From Gammaproteobacteria bacterium (GTDB taxonomy: Bacteria > Pseudomonadota > Gammaproteobacteria > GRL18), in assembly GCA_013139395.1 (NCBI GenBank), contig WTAX01000304.1, positions 1-10,884 of the forward strand: DNA of 10,884 nt. The letters run 5' to 3'. The number at the start of each line of letters is the position of its first letter. Within the stretch, counting starts at the first letter, position 1. The position numbers and the translations under genes were made by a program. Below are positions 1 through 7,945 of this stretch, in pieces. The notes beneath the pieces are model-generated. The model searched no databases and had not been told where the DNA came from. It saw nothing but the letters and a program-made list of their open reading frames with translations.

Positions 1-423
1 ATAATAAATACAATACGTAATGCTCAATGGGAACAGAAGTATCAGGATTATAAAGAAAGTATGACTGAAGTGAGTAAAATGCGTCGCACAGTGACCCAAT
101 TTGAAGACAATTGGGCTTTGTTTATTGAATATCCACGAGCGGATGTGATGGCAGTGATAAAAAAACTCAATACTATTATTCCTAAAAACAGCTGGATAAA
201 AGGTTTTGAATTAAAAAGTGGTGTGGTTGAAATTGATGGTTATAGTCCAAATCCTACCGAAATTCTGGAGCTGATATCACGTCAAGCAGAATTTGAACAA
301 GTGGCTTTTAACCAGAGAACCCGAACTGAGAGAGGCAAAAGTAATGAGCATTTTGGTATTACTTTTCACTTAAATAGTATTAATATGGAAGCCTACCAGG
401 AAAAACATTTTCCTGTGAATTAA
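1..423 (+). CDS. gspL: T2SS inner-membrane platform protein GspL, C-terminal part (PilN-like domain), 5' truncated
   Basis: The reading frame is open from base 1 and closes at the TAA at 421-423, so about 140 C-terminal residues are visible and the gene begins upstream. The ATG at 61 is most likely internal. The fragment starts with a polar, heptad-like helix (roughly residues 1-35). It continues into an alpha/beta domain with the PilN/GspL pattern: a helix followed by IIPKNSWIKGFELKSGVVEIDGY, split here as IIPKNSWIKGFELK and SGVVEIDGYS, then a second helix and strands. This is the periplasmic ferredoxin-like domain that in the family pairs with GspM, while the missing cytoplasmic part binds GspE. 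The next gene begins three bases after the stop and is a GspM, which supports the call. PilN of a type IV pilus is the alternative, but gspD, gspH, gspI, gspJ and gspK downstream make a T2SS far more likely. The DNA is noticeably AT-rich. Confidence 0.75.
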   Translation: MINTIRNAQWEQKYQDYKESMTEVSKMRRTVTQFEDNWALFIEYPRADVMAVIKKLNTIIPKNSWIKGFELKSGVVEIDGYSPNPTEILELISRQAEFEQVAFNQRTRTERGKSNEHFGITFHLNSINMEAYQEKHFPVN

Positions 424-426
424 CTT

Positions 427-1008
427 TTGTTAATTAAAGACGCAGAATTAAACTGGATGACTAAAAAAGAAAAACAATTATTATGGATCTTTCTGGCTAT
501 TTTAGCAGTAGGCGTCATTGTGCGAGGGATCCCCTTTGCTGTTAAATCGTATCAGTCTGGTCTTATGGCAGTTGACGAATCAAAGGAAAAAATAAATCGT
601 CTTAAGAAGCTTCAGGCTCGTGAACAGTATTGGCAAACAGAATTTAATAAAATTAAAAAAAAGGAGCAGCAATTATTAAAGCAGCTTTTTGTTGGAAATT
701 CTCCGGAACTTATCGCTGGCCGTGTTCAGGAAAGGCTTAAGACGCTGGCAAGGCAGAGTGGTATTAAAGTCGATTCCATGAATCTTCCGGATTTACAACA
801 AACTGATGACTGGCTCTTGATTAGTCAAACTATGACATTTAAGGCGTCAACCGAAAACTTAATGAAATTACTGAAAATGATTAAACAGTCAAAATCAACT
901 CTGATTGTAGAAGACATTAAGATGACCTCATTCCGGAAAATCCTCAATTGCACGATTAAAATTATTGGCTTCAGTCACTCAATGACAAAACAGGGAAGTG
1001 ATTCCTGA
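427..1008 (+). CDS. gspM: T2SS inner-membrane platform protein GspM (GspMb/PilO-like)
   Basis: The 193-residue product has a short cytoplasmic N-terminus, one transmembrane helix at about residues 18-34 (LLWIFLAILAVGVIV), a charged coiled-coil region (about 48-88) and a small C-terminal periplasmic domain. The stretch GNSPELIAGRVQERLKTLA followed by RQSGIKVDSM resembles the GspMb family, whose members pair with GspL and support GspE and pseudopilus assembly. The start given is TTG at 427, three bases after gspL. An ATG at 457 would give a product ten residues shorter that begins MTKKEKQLL and is equally compatible with the topology. Neither has a strong ribosome-binding site, so the start is uncertain. 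The stop (TGA 1006-1008) overlaps the gspE ATG by one base, suggesting translational coupling. Family assignment rests on topology, motif resemblance and position, because GspM proteins diverge strongly. Confidence 0.8.
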   Translation: MLIKDAELNWMTKKEKQLLWIFLAILAVGVIVRGIPFAVKSYQSGLMAVDESKEKINRLKKLQAREQYWQTEFNKIKKKEQQLLKQLFVGNSPELIAGRVQERLKTLARQSGIKVDSMNLPDLQQTDDWLLISQTMTFKASTENLMKLLKMIKQSKSTLIVEDIKMTSFRKILNCTIKIIGFSHSMTKQGSDS

Positions 1009-2453
1009 TGGAACTGGATTTAAATATTTTCTCCGCGTTACTGGTTCCTGCCGGGATTGCACCAGATAAAGATTTTTTTCAGTCTGGAAGGCTGATTTAT
1101 ATTGATTCTCCAGAAGCCGAATTAAGGGCGAAGATCCGTTATACCATGGGGCAGGAGATTGAATTTGTCCCGGAAAATGAAGAGGATGTTTCCCGATTAA
1201 TAAAGCATTGGCGAGCTGAGTTAGCACCTGAAATAGGCGAAGAACAGGAAAATGACGTCAATTTTAGTGAAGATGATCTGCAAGATCTTTCATCAGATGC
1301 CCCGGTCATTCGCCTGGTCAACCATCTGTTTGAGCGAGTGCTTGATTTAAATGCCAGTGATATTCATTTTGAACCAGAAGAACACAGCTTTAATGTACGC
1401 TGCCGTGTTGACGGTATCATGCAGCAGATAGAAACTTTGCCTGTGAGAGCACAGCTTCCCGTGACTTCACGGCTGAAATTAATGGCAAAGCTGGACATCG
1501 GTGAAAAGAGACTGCCTCAGGATGGTCGAATTGACTACAGTCTTGGTCAGAAAAAAATTGATATGCGTGTATCAACACTGCCGGGTGTTCATGGAGAGTC
1601 AGTGGTTTTACGTATTCTTGATCGCAGTGATATTCAGGTAAAACTGGAACAACTGGGGATGCCTCCTCAAGTGCTGGATAACTGGCAGAAATTGATTAAG
1701 CAGCCTCATGGTATGATATTGGTGACCGGGCCGACGGGGAGTGGTAAAACCACAACTCTTTATGCCACACTGGAGAAAATCAGTACCAAACAACAAAAAA
1801 TGATCACGGTAGAAGATCCGGTGGAATATCAACTGGATGGGATCACACAGATACAGGTCAATAGTAAAATCGGCCTGAGTTTTGCCTCCGGACTGCGTTC
1901 CATTGTTCGTCAGGATCCGGATGTGATCATGATTGGTGAAATACGAGATCATGAAACTGCAGCTATTGCCATTGAGTCCGCTCTGACCGGCCATTTAGTC
2001 TTTTCCACCCTACACACCAATGATGCAGCGGGTTCCATTAGTCGTTTACAGGACATGGGAGTTGAGCCCTATTTAATCAGTTCCAGTTTACTGGCAATTC
2101 AGGCACAGCGATTAGTACGGAAAATTTGTCCATCCTGCGGCGGCAAACACACAATGACTGAAATAGAAACAAAACTACTGGAACTTCAGCCCGAAGAAGT
2201 TTTTCTCGTTCATCGTGGAGAAGGCTGTAATCAATGTGCCGGAACTGGATATCGTGGTCGTATTGGACTCTATGAATTATTGATTATCAGTGATGAGATC
2301 CGTTACCTGATTAATACCGGTGCGGATGCCAATGTCATTCGTAAAAAAGCAGTTGAGCAAGGCATGCTGACTCTGAGGCAGGATGCTCTAAACAAACTGA
2401 CTCATGGTTTAACCACAGTTGAAGAAGTTGTCAGGGTAACTAAAGCAGTATGA
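1008..2453 (+). CDS. gspE: T2SS assembly ATPase GspE
   Basis: This 481-residue protein is the cytoplasmic hexameric ATPase that powers pseudopilus assembly and is held to the membrane by GspL and GspF. An N-terminal regulatory domain (about 1-90) precedes the N2-like region carrying ASDIHFEP (116-123). The RecA-like core has Walker A GPTGSGKTT (241-249), an Asp box around TVEDPVEYQ (267-275), Walker B DPDVIMIGEIRD (303-314), and a His box running from TGHLVFSTLHTND (327-339). The C-terminal domain has the tetracysteine zinc site, CPSC (374-377) and CNQC (407-410), followed by AGTGYRGRIGLYELL, typical of GspE. All catalytic motifs are intact and the length is normal. A purine-rich GGGAAG lies upstream of the ATG, and the gene overlaps gspM by one base and gspF by four. 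A PilB ATPase shares the fold, but the setting favours GspE. Confidence 0.97.
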   Translation: MELDLNIFSALLVPAGIAPDKDFFQSGRLIYIDSPEAELRAKIRYTMGQEIEFVPENEEDVSRLIKHWRAELAPEIGEEQENDVNFSEDDLQDLSSDAPVIRLVNHLFERVLDLNASDIHFEPEEHSFNVRCRVDGIMQQIETLPVRAQLPVTSRLKLMAKLDIGEKRLPQDGRIDYSLGQKKIDMRVSTLPGVHGESVVLRILDRSDIQVKLEQLGMPPQVLDNWQKLIKQPHGMILVTGPTGSGKTTTLYATLEKISTKQQKMITVEDPVEYQLDGITQIQVNSKIGLSFASGLRSIVRQDPDVIMIGEIRDHETAAIAIESALTGHLVFSTLHTNDAAGSISRLQDMGVEPYLISSSLLAIQAQRLVRKICPSCGGKHTMTEIETKLLELQPEEVFLVHRGEGCNQCAGTGYRGRIGLYELLIISDEIRYLINTGADANVIRKKAVEQGMLTLRQDALNKLTHGLTTVEEVVRVTKAV

Positions 2454-3658
2454 GTCTCAATTATTATGATTATCAGGCCTACAATAGCCAGAGTGTACTG
2501 GAAAAAGGCCAGCTCAGTGCTGAAAGTGAGCAGGAGGTTGTTAATGTCCTCAAAGGTAAAAAGTTAACGCCTATTAAGATTACATTATCAGATCTTCAGT
2601 CTCAGCAAAAGACTCAGAAAAAAGGTATGGCAAACTCTGAGCTGATTGATTTTACCCAGGGACTAACGACTCTGATGGATGCCCAGATGCCGATTGATAA
2701 AGCATTGCTTTTGCTGGAGGGGCTCTCAGAATCTGCCTCAACCAGGCAGCTCATCGAAGCCATTCGCCGCGATGTAAAAGAAGGTAAAACTCTGGCTCAG
2801 GCAATGGAAGCCAGGAAAAATGTATTTTCAAACATGTATGTCAGTATTATCAGAGCGGGAGAGGAAGCGGGGATCCTCAATCAGTTGCTGCCTTCACTGG
2901 AACGTTTTATGATTGATTCTGCAGAAACACGGCGTTTCATTATTGCGGCACTGGTCTATCCGGCAGTGCTGTTTATTGTCGGTGTTGTGTCAGTTATTAT
3001 CATGCTGGCCTTTGTGGTGCCTCAATTTGCCACTCTGTTTGAAGATGCAGGGACTCGAATTCCACCCTCTGCCGCTTTTTTGCTGGCATTAAGTGAATGG
3101 CTGCAGTCCTGGGGATGGACATTACTCCTCATACCGATTGGAATTTACTATTTCTGGAAAATGTGGGGTAATGGTAAAGAAAGAAAGCAGCATCGTGACG
3201 GTTTTTTATTAAAGCTGCCCATTTTGGGGAAATTACTACTGTATAAAGATACGGCAAACTTTGCTCGAACCCTGGGTTCATTGTTGTCAGCAGGTATTCC
3301 TTTGCTGCGAGCTTTGAAAATAACACGAGGTGTGGTTGAAAATACCCAGCTGGTGGATGATTTAACTAAAGTGGAAGTGGACGTTCAGTCAGGTGTTACT
3401 TTAGGACAGGCTCTGGATAACAGAAAAATATTTCCTGTACTATTATATAAACTAATCAGTGTGGGTGAAGAATCAGGCCGAACAGCCAGTATTCTGAATC
3501 AGTTGGCGACAACCTTTGATGGTTATGTTAAAAATCTGATTGCAAAGTTGGTTGCCTTACTGGAACCTTTATTAATCCTTTTTTTGGGGATTATGGTCGG
3601 TGGAATTGTGATTACCATGTTGTTGGCGGTATTCAGTATTAGTGATGTGGGAATGTAG
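2450..3658 (+). CDS. gspF: T2SS inner-membrane protein GspF
   Basis: This 402-residue polytopic protein of the T2SS_F fold sits at the centre of the inner-membrane platform and contacts GspE, GspL and pseudopilins. It has the expected architecture. A short N-terminal segment (MSLNYYDYQAYNSQ) matches the usual start of GspF proteins. Two homologous helical domains follow (about 62-185 and 264-390), each with the characteristic pattern: LTTLMDAQMPIDKAL with IRAGEEAGILNQLLPSLERF in the first, and LGSLLSAGIPLLRAL with ISVGEESGRTASILNQLA in the second. Membrane helices are predicted at about 166-192, 222-239 and 370-395, and AALVYPAVL is the usual entry to the first helix. The ATG overlaps the gspE stop as ATGA (2450-2453), a standard coupled junction. 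The length is normal and nothing is missing. Confidence 0.97.
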   Translation: MSLNYYDYQAYNSQSVLEKGQLSAESEQEVVNVLKGKKLTPIKITLSDLQSQQKTQKKGMANSELIDFTQGLTTLMDAQMPIDKALLLLEGLSESASTRQLIEAIRRDVKEGKTLAQAMEARKNVFSNMYVSIIRAGEEAGILNQLLPSLERFMIDSAETRRFIIAALVYPAVLFIVGVVSVIIMLAFVVPQFATLFEDAGTRIPPSAAFLLALSEWLQSWGWTLLLIPIGIYYFWKMWGNGKERKQHRDGFLLKLPILGKLLLYKDTANFARTLGSLLSAGIPLLRALKITRGVVENTQLVDDLTKVEVDVQSGVTLGQALDNRKIFPVLLYKLISVGEESGRTASILNQLATTFDGYVKNLIAKLVALLEPLLILFLGIMVGGIVITMLLAVFSISDVGM

Positions 3659-3662
3659 AGGG
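3658..3662 (+). promoter_or_regulatory. Ribosome-binding site for gspD (supports GTG start)
   Basis: GAGGG lies eight bases upstream of the GTG at 3671 and is the clearest Shine-Dalgarno match near this junction. The in-frame ATG at 3698 has only A-rich sequence ahead of it, so this site favours the GTG start for gspD. The site begins on the last base of the gspF stop codon. Confidence 0.6.
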
Positions 3663-3670
3663 AAAAAAGT

Positions 3671-6004
3671 GTGATTGACACGGTAAAAAATAAAAATATG
3701 AATCATTCATCAAGGCAAACTGAACATCGGACTGTGCGCTATTCAGGCCGATATAGAAAGTATAATATATTGTTGGCTGCGCTTTTTTTAGCAGCCTGTC
3801 AAACAGTTCCTGAGCAAGATGAATCAAGTCAGACAACGAATAATGTGCTGCATGATCCGTTTAAAAAGGAATCGTCTCAACAGCCGATAGAGCAAAAAAC
3901 AAGTCCTCAGAATGTGGTGTTGAAACAAGAGTCAGACCAGTCTGCCAAAAAGTCCAAAGCGGATTACACTCAATCCCGACCACCTATGTCTGCAGCCACA
4001 AAAAAGCGCCTGAAAGCGCATGCTCAGCAATTAAGCAGCAACGGTTCCATGCCTCAGGTTCAATACCAGCAAGTGATGGCACCTGATGTACCGCTAAAAT
4101 CATCAGATGTGCAGTCTGATGTGAAATCAGCACCGCTGCAACTGGACTATGAGCAAGTAGAAATTCGACAGATCCTGGAAGAATTTGCTGATTCTATGGC
4201 TATGTCCATTATTATCGACCCTAGTATTTCTGGCAGTGTTACTATGCGTACAGCCCCTAATTCGGAGTTGACTCAGGATGACCTGTGGCCATTACTACAG
4301 GTCCTGCTTAGTGAAGCGGGTGTTACTCTGGAAAAACGTAATGGTGTTTATTACGCTAAAAAATCTCAACAATTTATACCCTCGACTATTGGTATGGCGT
4401 CTATTTTAGATAACACAGATGCTTCTCTGGTTATGCAGGTGACGCCTTTAAAACATATTTCTATTGATGCTGCACTCACGGTTCTAAAACCTATTACCAG
4501 TGATATGGGTCGAATTGTGCCAGTGCCTAATTTAAATACCTTGCTGATTGTGGATAATCCGGAACAACTCAAGCGTGTTAATGGTTTGTTGTCTCTGATT
4601 GATGCTGATCCGTTCAAACATCGTGGCATTCGTTTGTATAAAATCAGGGAGGCAGAAGCAAAAAATGTTGCTCAGGAGCTCAATGATATCCTCAAGCTGA
4701 TTGAGGGTGAAAAGCCGGCCTATCAGGTTATAGGACTAGAACGGATCAATGCATTACTGGTGGTTGCACCACCTGGGCGTGGATTTAAAGATGTCAGCCG
4801 CTGGGTGGATATTCTGGATGCGGGTGCTGATGAAGCACTTGAGGAGCAGATTTTTATTTATAAATGCAAAAGTCTGCAATGCACCGCTCTGGCAGGGACT
4901 CTGAATGCCATTTTTGAACAAGAGGATAAAAGTGTAAAGAAAGAAGCAAAGGATGAAGTGGATAATCCCAATGAATTTAAAACCGTCAGCAAAGAGTCCT
5001 TATCCGTTGCAGCGAGAACCAAACCCGTTAAAGAAGAAGTCCGAAAGAGTGTCAAAAGTAATGTAGTGGCTTCTGCCAATATTAAAGTGACTATTGTTGC
5101 TGATGAAGACAGCAATGCCTTGCTGGTTCGCACTACAGCCAAGGATTACAAACACCTGCTGGAAACAATCCGCACACTGGATGTCGTGCCGCTGGAGGTG
5201 CTTATCAATGTGGTTATTGCTCAGGTTACCTTGTCAGATTCACAGTCGTTCGGCATTGACTGGTCTTATTTCGGCAGCTCAGGTACACTGATTCGAACCA
5301 ATTTTGGCCAGAATCCGAGTGGTGATAGTCTCGGACTTACCATTGACCGGCTGACTAGTAGCTGGCGTGTGACATTAAATGCGCTGGCCCAGGAAAGTGA
5401 TGTCAATATTCTTTCCAGACCCTCGTTATTAATTACCAATAATCAGGAAGGTGTCATCAATGTCGGTAAGGAGGTGCCGGTTGAAACATCTAATACGACC
5501 AATACCAACTCTGACGAGTTCAATGTCACCCAGCAAATAGCGTATCGAAAAACCGGTATTGAATTGACAGTTACACCGAAAATTAATGACGACGGTATTG
5601 TCAGTATGGTGATTAAGCAGAGCTTGTCTGCCATCGAGGGGCAAACAGAAGGTGGAGATGCAGGCCTGAACCCAACGTTTACCAATCAGGAAATTAATAC
5701 TTCGGTGGTGGTCAAAGACGGTGAAACAATTATTTTAGGTGGTTTAATAGAAACGGTTGAAGTGGAAGGTGAATCCGGTGTGCCGCTGTTAAAAGATATA
5801 CCGCTTATGGGCAATTTATTTAAATCACAGGCAACAGAAATGGAGCGGCGCGAACTTATTTTGATTATTTCGACTCGAATTGTGAATCCGGAAGGTGATT
5901 ATGATAGTTTTAATAACGCCTTTAAAAATCGTTATTATGCGGCAGCCGAATATCTTGATGAGCAATTGGATGATAATAAACGTAAGACACGGAAAAGAAA
6001 ATGA
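3671..6004 (+). CDS. gspD: T2SS outer-membrane secretin GspD, predicted lipoprotein
   Basis: This 777-residue secretin forms the outer-membrane channel. With the GTG start it has a long basic N-region, a hydrophobic stretch and a lipobox ending LAAC, with C43 as the predicted lipidated residue and Gln at +2, which does not suggest inner-membrane retention. A polar linker rich in Q, S and K (about 45-155) follows. N0 is about 156-230 (LDYEQVEIRQILEEFAD), N1 about 250-315, N2 about 318-388, and N3 about 390-505 with a charged insertion at about 415-468. The secretin core is about 508-740 and includes LSRPSLLITNNQ, INVGKEVPVET, VVVKDGETIILGGLI, VPLLKDIPLMGNLF and RRELILIISTRIV. The C-terminus is very basic (NKRKTRKRK). 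Lipidated secretins such as HxcQ can reach the outer membrane without a separate pilotin. N3 carries a Cys pair (C399, C404). The ATG at 3698 would shorten the protein by nine residues without affecting the lipobox. The stop overlaps gspG. Confidence 0.95.
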   Translation: MIDTVKNKNMNHSSRQTEHRTVRYSGRYRKYNILLAALFLAACQTVPEQDESSQTTNNVLHDPFKKESSQQPIEQKTSPQNVVLKQESDQSAKKSKADYTQSRPPMSAATKKRLKAHAQQLSSNGSMPQVQYQQVMAPDVPLKSSDVQSDVKSAPLQLDYEQVEIRQILEEFADSMAMSIIIDPSISGSVTMRTAPNSELTQDDLWPLLQVLLSEAGVTLEKRNGVYYAKKSQQFIPSTIGMASILDNTDASLVMQVTPLKHISIDAALTVLKPITSDMGRIVPVPNLNTLLIVDNPEQLKRVNGLLSLIDADPFKHRGIRLYKIREAEAKNVAQELNDILKLIEGEKPAYQVIGLERINALLVVAPPGRGFKDVSRWVDILDAGADEALEEQIFIYKCKSLQCTALAGTLNAIFEQEDKSVKKEAKDEVDNPNEFKTVSKESLSVAARTKPVKEEVRKSVKSNVVASANIKVTIVADEDSNALLVRTTAKDYKHLLETIRTLDVVPLEVLINVVIAQVTLSDSQSFGIDWSYFGSSGTLIRTNFGQNPSGDSLGLTIDRLTSSWRVTLNALAQESDVNILSRPSLLITNNQEGVINVGKEVPVETSNTTNTNSDEFNVTQQIAYRKTGIELTVTPKINDDGIVSMVIKQSLSAIEGQTEGGDAGLNPTFTNQEINTSVVVKDGETIILGGLIETVEVEGESGVPLLKDIPLMGNLFKSQATEMERRELILIISTRIVNPEGDYDSFNNAFKNRYYAAAEYLDEQLDDNKRKTRKRK

Positions 6005-6405
6005 TAAACCAGCAAAAGGGCTTTACTCTTATTGAATTATTGATCGTAATGGCAATTCTGGCCTTACTTGCCGGACTGGTGGGACCGACATTATGGAATA
6101 AATTAGCGGGTGCCAAGCGTGATGTGACAGCCACACAAATAAAAAATCTTGAGTCATCACTGGATTCCTACCGCCTGGATATGGGCAAATTTCCTAAAGA
6201 ACTGAATGAATTGCTTGAAGATTCCACGGGAAAATCAGCCTGGGATGGCCCTTATATGAGAAAAATTCCCAAAGATCCCTGGGAAAATGCTTATCAATAT
6301 GTCTCGCCTGGACAACACAATAAAGACTATGATCTGTATTCTATGGCGGCGGATGGCCAGGAAGGTGGTGAGGAAGATGATAAAGATATCACCAATTGGG
6401 AATAA
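6001..6405 (+). CDS. gspG: T2SS major pseudopilin GspG
   Basis: This is a 134-residue prepilin-like protein. The leader MINQQKG ends at the prepilin peptidase site, so the mature protein begins FTLIELLIVMAILALLAGLVGP with Glu at +5, a near-perfect type IV pilin-like N-terminus. The C-terminal domain has the GspG hallmarks: LDSYRLDMGKFP, WDGPYMRKIPKDPW, and a final acidic loop from DYDLYSMAADGQEGG to DITNW, which in characterised GspG proteins binds calcium and stabilises the fibre. The ligand-type Asp and Glu residues are present, so calcium binding is likely. GspG polymerises into the periplasmic pseudopilus that acts as a piston or screw. The ATG at 6001 overlaps the gspD TGA (ATGATAA), and the stop overlaps the gspH start. 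The leader must be cut by a GspO/PilD peptidase, which is not encoded in the window. Confidence 0.97.
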   Translation: MINQQKGFTLIELLIVMAILALLAGLVGPTLWNKLAGAKRDVTATQIKNLESSLDSYRLDMGKFPKELNELLEDSTGKSAWDGPYMRKIPKDPWENAYQYVSPGQHNKDYDLYSMAADGQEGGEEDDKDITNWE

Positions 6406-6875
6406 TGGTTAAGCATTCAAACGGCTTTACCCTGATGGAGCTGATGATTGTTATGGCAATCATCGCTATTGCCAGCGCAGTGATCATTCCACGCATAGGC
6501 AGCAATGATGGTAAATTATATCGTGCTCAATTACAAACTCTGACAGTTGCTCTAAATTATAATCGTCGCAGTGCAGTGGTAATGAACCGACCTTTTGAGA
6601 TGACTCTATTCCCTTTTACAGAAAATAATCTGCCCCATGACAGTACTAACAAGCAAAAAAAAGGTGACTGGGCCAGTCAGGGTGCAGATATTCAGTGGCA
6701 GTCAGGCACACAAAAACTGCATAATAAAGTATTTAAAATTAAGTATTTTCCTCAAGGCGGAGCGACGGGGGGAATCATAAGACTCCAGCAAGGTCGTTTT
6801 ATTGCCCGACTGATCATTGACGGCATCACCGGTAAAGTCACTATAGAAGAAACACACAATGATTCAGACAGCTAG
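6405..6875 (+). CDS. gspH: T2SS minor pseudopilin GspH
   Basis: From the ATG at 6405 this is a 156-residue protein with leader MVKHSNG, then mature FTLMELMIVMAIIAIASAVIIP with Glu at +5. The body after the helix (LQTLTVALNYNRRSAVVMNRPFEM) is the GspH/FimT pattern, in which a helix carrying an Arg-rich, Ala-rich motif leads into beta strands. The C-terminus (IIDGITGKVTIEE) is typical of this group. GspH joins the I-J-K tip complex to the GspG fibre. The ATG overlaps the gspG stop by one base (TAATG). An in-frame TTG at 6396 would add three residues, but the ATG gives the normal short leader. The gene overlaps gspI by 17 bases. Position between gspG and gspI is the standard order and supports H rather than another FimT-like pilin. 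Confidence 0.92.
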   Translation: MVKHSNGFTLMELMIVMAIIAIASAVIIPRIGSNDGKLYRAQLQTLTVALNYNRRSAVVMNRPFEMTLFPFTENNLPHDSTNKQKKGDWASQGADIQWQSGTQKLHNKVFKIKYFPQGGATGGIIRLQQGRFIARLIIDGITGKVTIEETHNDSDS

Positions 6876-7257
6876 ATCAGCGGCTAAACAAAGGGGCTTC
6901 ACACTGCTTGAAGTACTGATTGCTATTACCCTGACTGCGCTGGTACTGGGTAATCTGTTCGCTTTACAAAGCCAGAGTAAGCGCCTGAGTTATAAGGCAC
7001 AAGTGAATTTGCAAAAAAATATAAATCAACGAGCCTATTTTAATGCGGCCTGGATAAATGATCGTCAGCTGGATTCCTATATGGACGAACTATCCCGCCA
7101 TTCAGACTACTCTGTTAATAATAAATCAGCACTAAAAAAGCCCGAGACACAAGTCAAACCTTTAAACTTTTCTCTTGAATCATTTGCTATTGTGAACCAG
7201 AAAAATGAAGTGCTTCTCAATAGTGTTCGCTTTAAAGAAAGCAATGCATCCCGATAG
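6859..7257 (+). CDS. gspI: T2SS minor pseudopilin GspI
   Basis: This is a 132-residue prepilin-like protein. A basic leader of 13 residues (MIQTARSAAKQRG) precedes FTLLEVLIAITLTALVLGNLFAL with Glu at +5. FTLLEVLIA with the following Leu/Ala-rich helix is the usual signature of GspI, which nucleates the tip complex with GspJ and GspK. The globular part after about residue 60 is divergent and rather polar; I would not assign it by itself. The call therefore rests on the N-terminus, size and gene order. The start codon lies inside gspH (17-base overlap) with AGAAGA eight bases upstream as a weak ribosome-binding site, so it probably depends on coupling. Confidence 0.9.
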   Translation: MIQTARSAAKQRGFTLLEVLIAITLTALVLGNLFALQSQSKRLSYKAQVNLQKNINQRAYFNAAWINDRQLDSYMDELSRHSDYSVNNKSALKKPETQVKPLNFSLESFAIVNQKNEVLLNSVRFKESNASR

Positions 7258-7279
7258 TAGTGATGAGCTGACATTGATT

Positions 7280-7945
7280 ATGAGTAAAAATTATCATTCT
7301 TTATCGCTTGTAAAGCAAACCAGAGGGTTTACTTTACTGGAGCTGCTGATTGCCATTAGCCTCAGTGCGGTACTGATGACTGTTCTTGTGGCTGGTTTAA
7401 GCCAAATTAGCCGTGATTTTGAAAAACAGGGAGAAAGTCTGGACCAAAAAATTGATGAATCACTATTATTACTGCAATTGGAAAAAGCCATTCTTGGTAC
7501 CGTTGTCTATCGTTTCAAGAAACAAAGTCTGGCCAGGGAAGACTTATTTTTTGAAGGCAGTAAGACAGAACTGAGCTGGGTTTCTACTGTTTCACCAGGT
7601 CGTAACAATAGTCTGACGTTCTGGCATCTGGATGCAGATGATGATCAAGGTTTCAGGTTAAATGTACTACCGGCATATCCGGGCAATTTGCATCAACAGC
7701 TGGAAAAAGCGCAAGCTGAAGAAGAGCAGCCAATGATTTATTTTAAAGACTATAAGATCTCACTGCATTATCTGGGTGTTACGATAAATCAAAAAAAACA
7801 GTGGTACAGCCGCTGGTCGGGAAAAGATAAAAATGAGTTACCGCTGGGTGTAAGAATACAATTTGAACCCACAGAGAATAGTTCTGAAAGTGATATGGGT
7901 TTTTCAGTCTTCAGCTTTATTCGTGTCCTCGCCAATGTTAAATAA
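7280..7945 (+). CDS. gspJ: T2SS minor pseudopilin GspJ
   Basis: Starting at the ATG at 7280 the product has 221 residues. The leader of 16 residues ends KQTRG, followed by FTLLELLIAISLSAVLMTVLV with Glu at +5. The body includes a coiled helix (about 40-75) and beta-rich sequence such as LTFWHLDADDD and LGVRIQFEP, consistent with the GspJ family, whose members form a trimeric tip with GspI and GspK. Upstream in-frame ATGs at 7244 and 7205 would overlap gspI and give leaders of 28 and 41 residues. 7280 gives a more normal leader, but 7244 remains possible because it would couple translation to gspI. The stop overlaps the gspK start by 11 bases. Confidence 0.9.
   Translation: MSKNYHSLSLVKQTRGFTLLELLIAISLSAVLMTVLVAGLSQISRDFEKQGESLDQKIDESLLLLQLEKAILGTVVYRFKKQSLAREDLFFEGSKTELSWVSTVSPGRNNSLTFWHLDADDDQGFRLNVLPAYPGNLHQQLEKAQAEEEQPMIYFKDYKISLHYLGVTINQKKQWYSRWSGKDKNELPLGVRIQFEPTENSSESDMGFSVFSFIRVLANVK

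Noticed and set aside
4366..5685. Several - strand open frames opposite gspD
   Set aside because: No family features or start signals; they follow from the codon composition of the well-supported secretin gene.
6396..6404. TTG start for gspH
   Set aside because: The ATG at 6405 gives a normal seven-residue prepilin leader and a standard TAATG overlap with gspG.
6001..7400. Repeated FTLxE coding segments in gspG, gspH, gspI and gspJ as a DNA repeat
   Set aside because: The similarity is at protein level in the pilin-like N-terminal helix and reflects shared family origin, not a mobile or recent repeat.
7863..7934. Upstream ATG extending gspK by 24 residues
   Set aside because: It would overlap gspJ by more than 80 bases and place the prepilin cleavage site about 36 residues in; the start at 7935 gives a normal leader.
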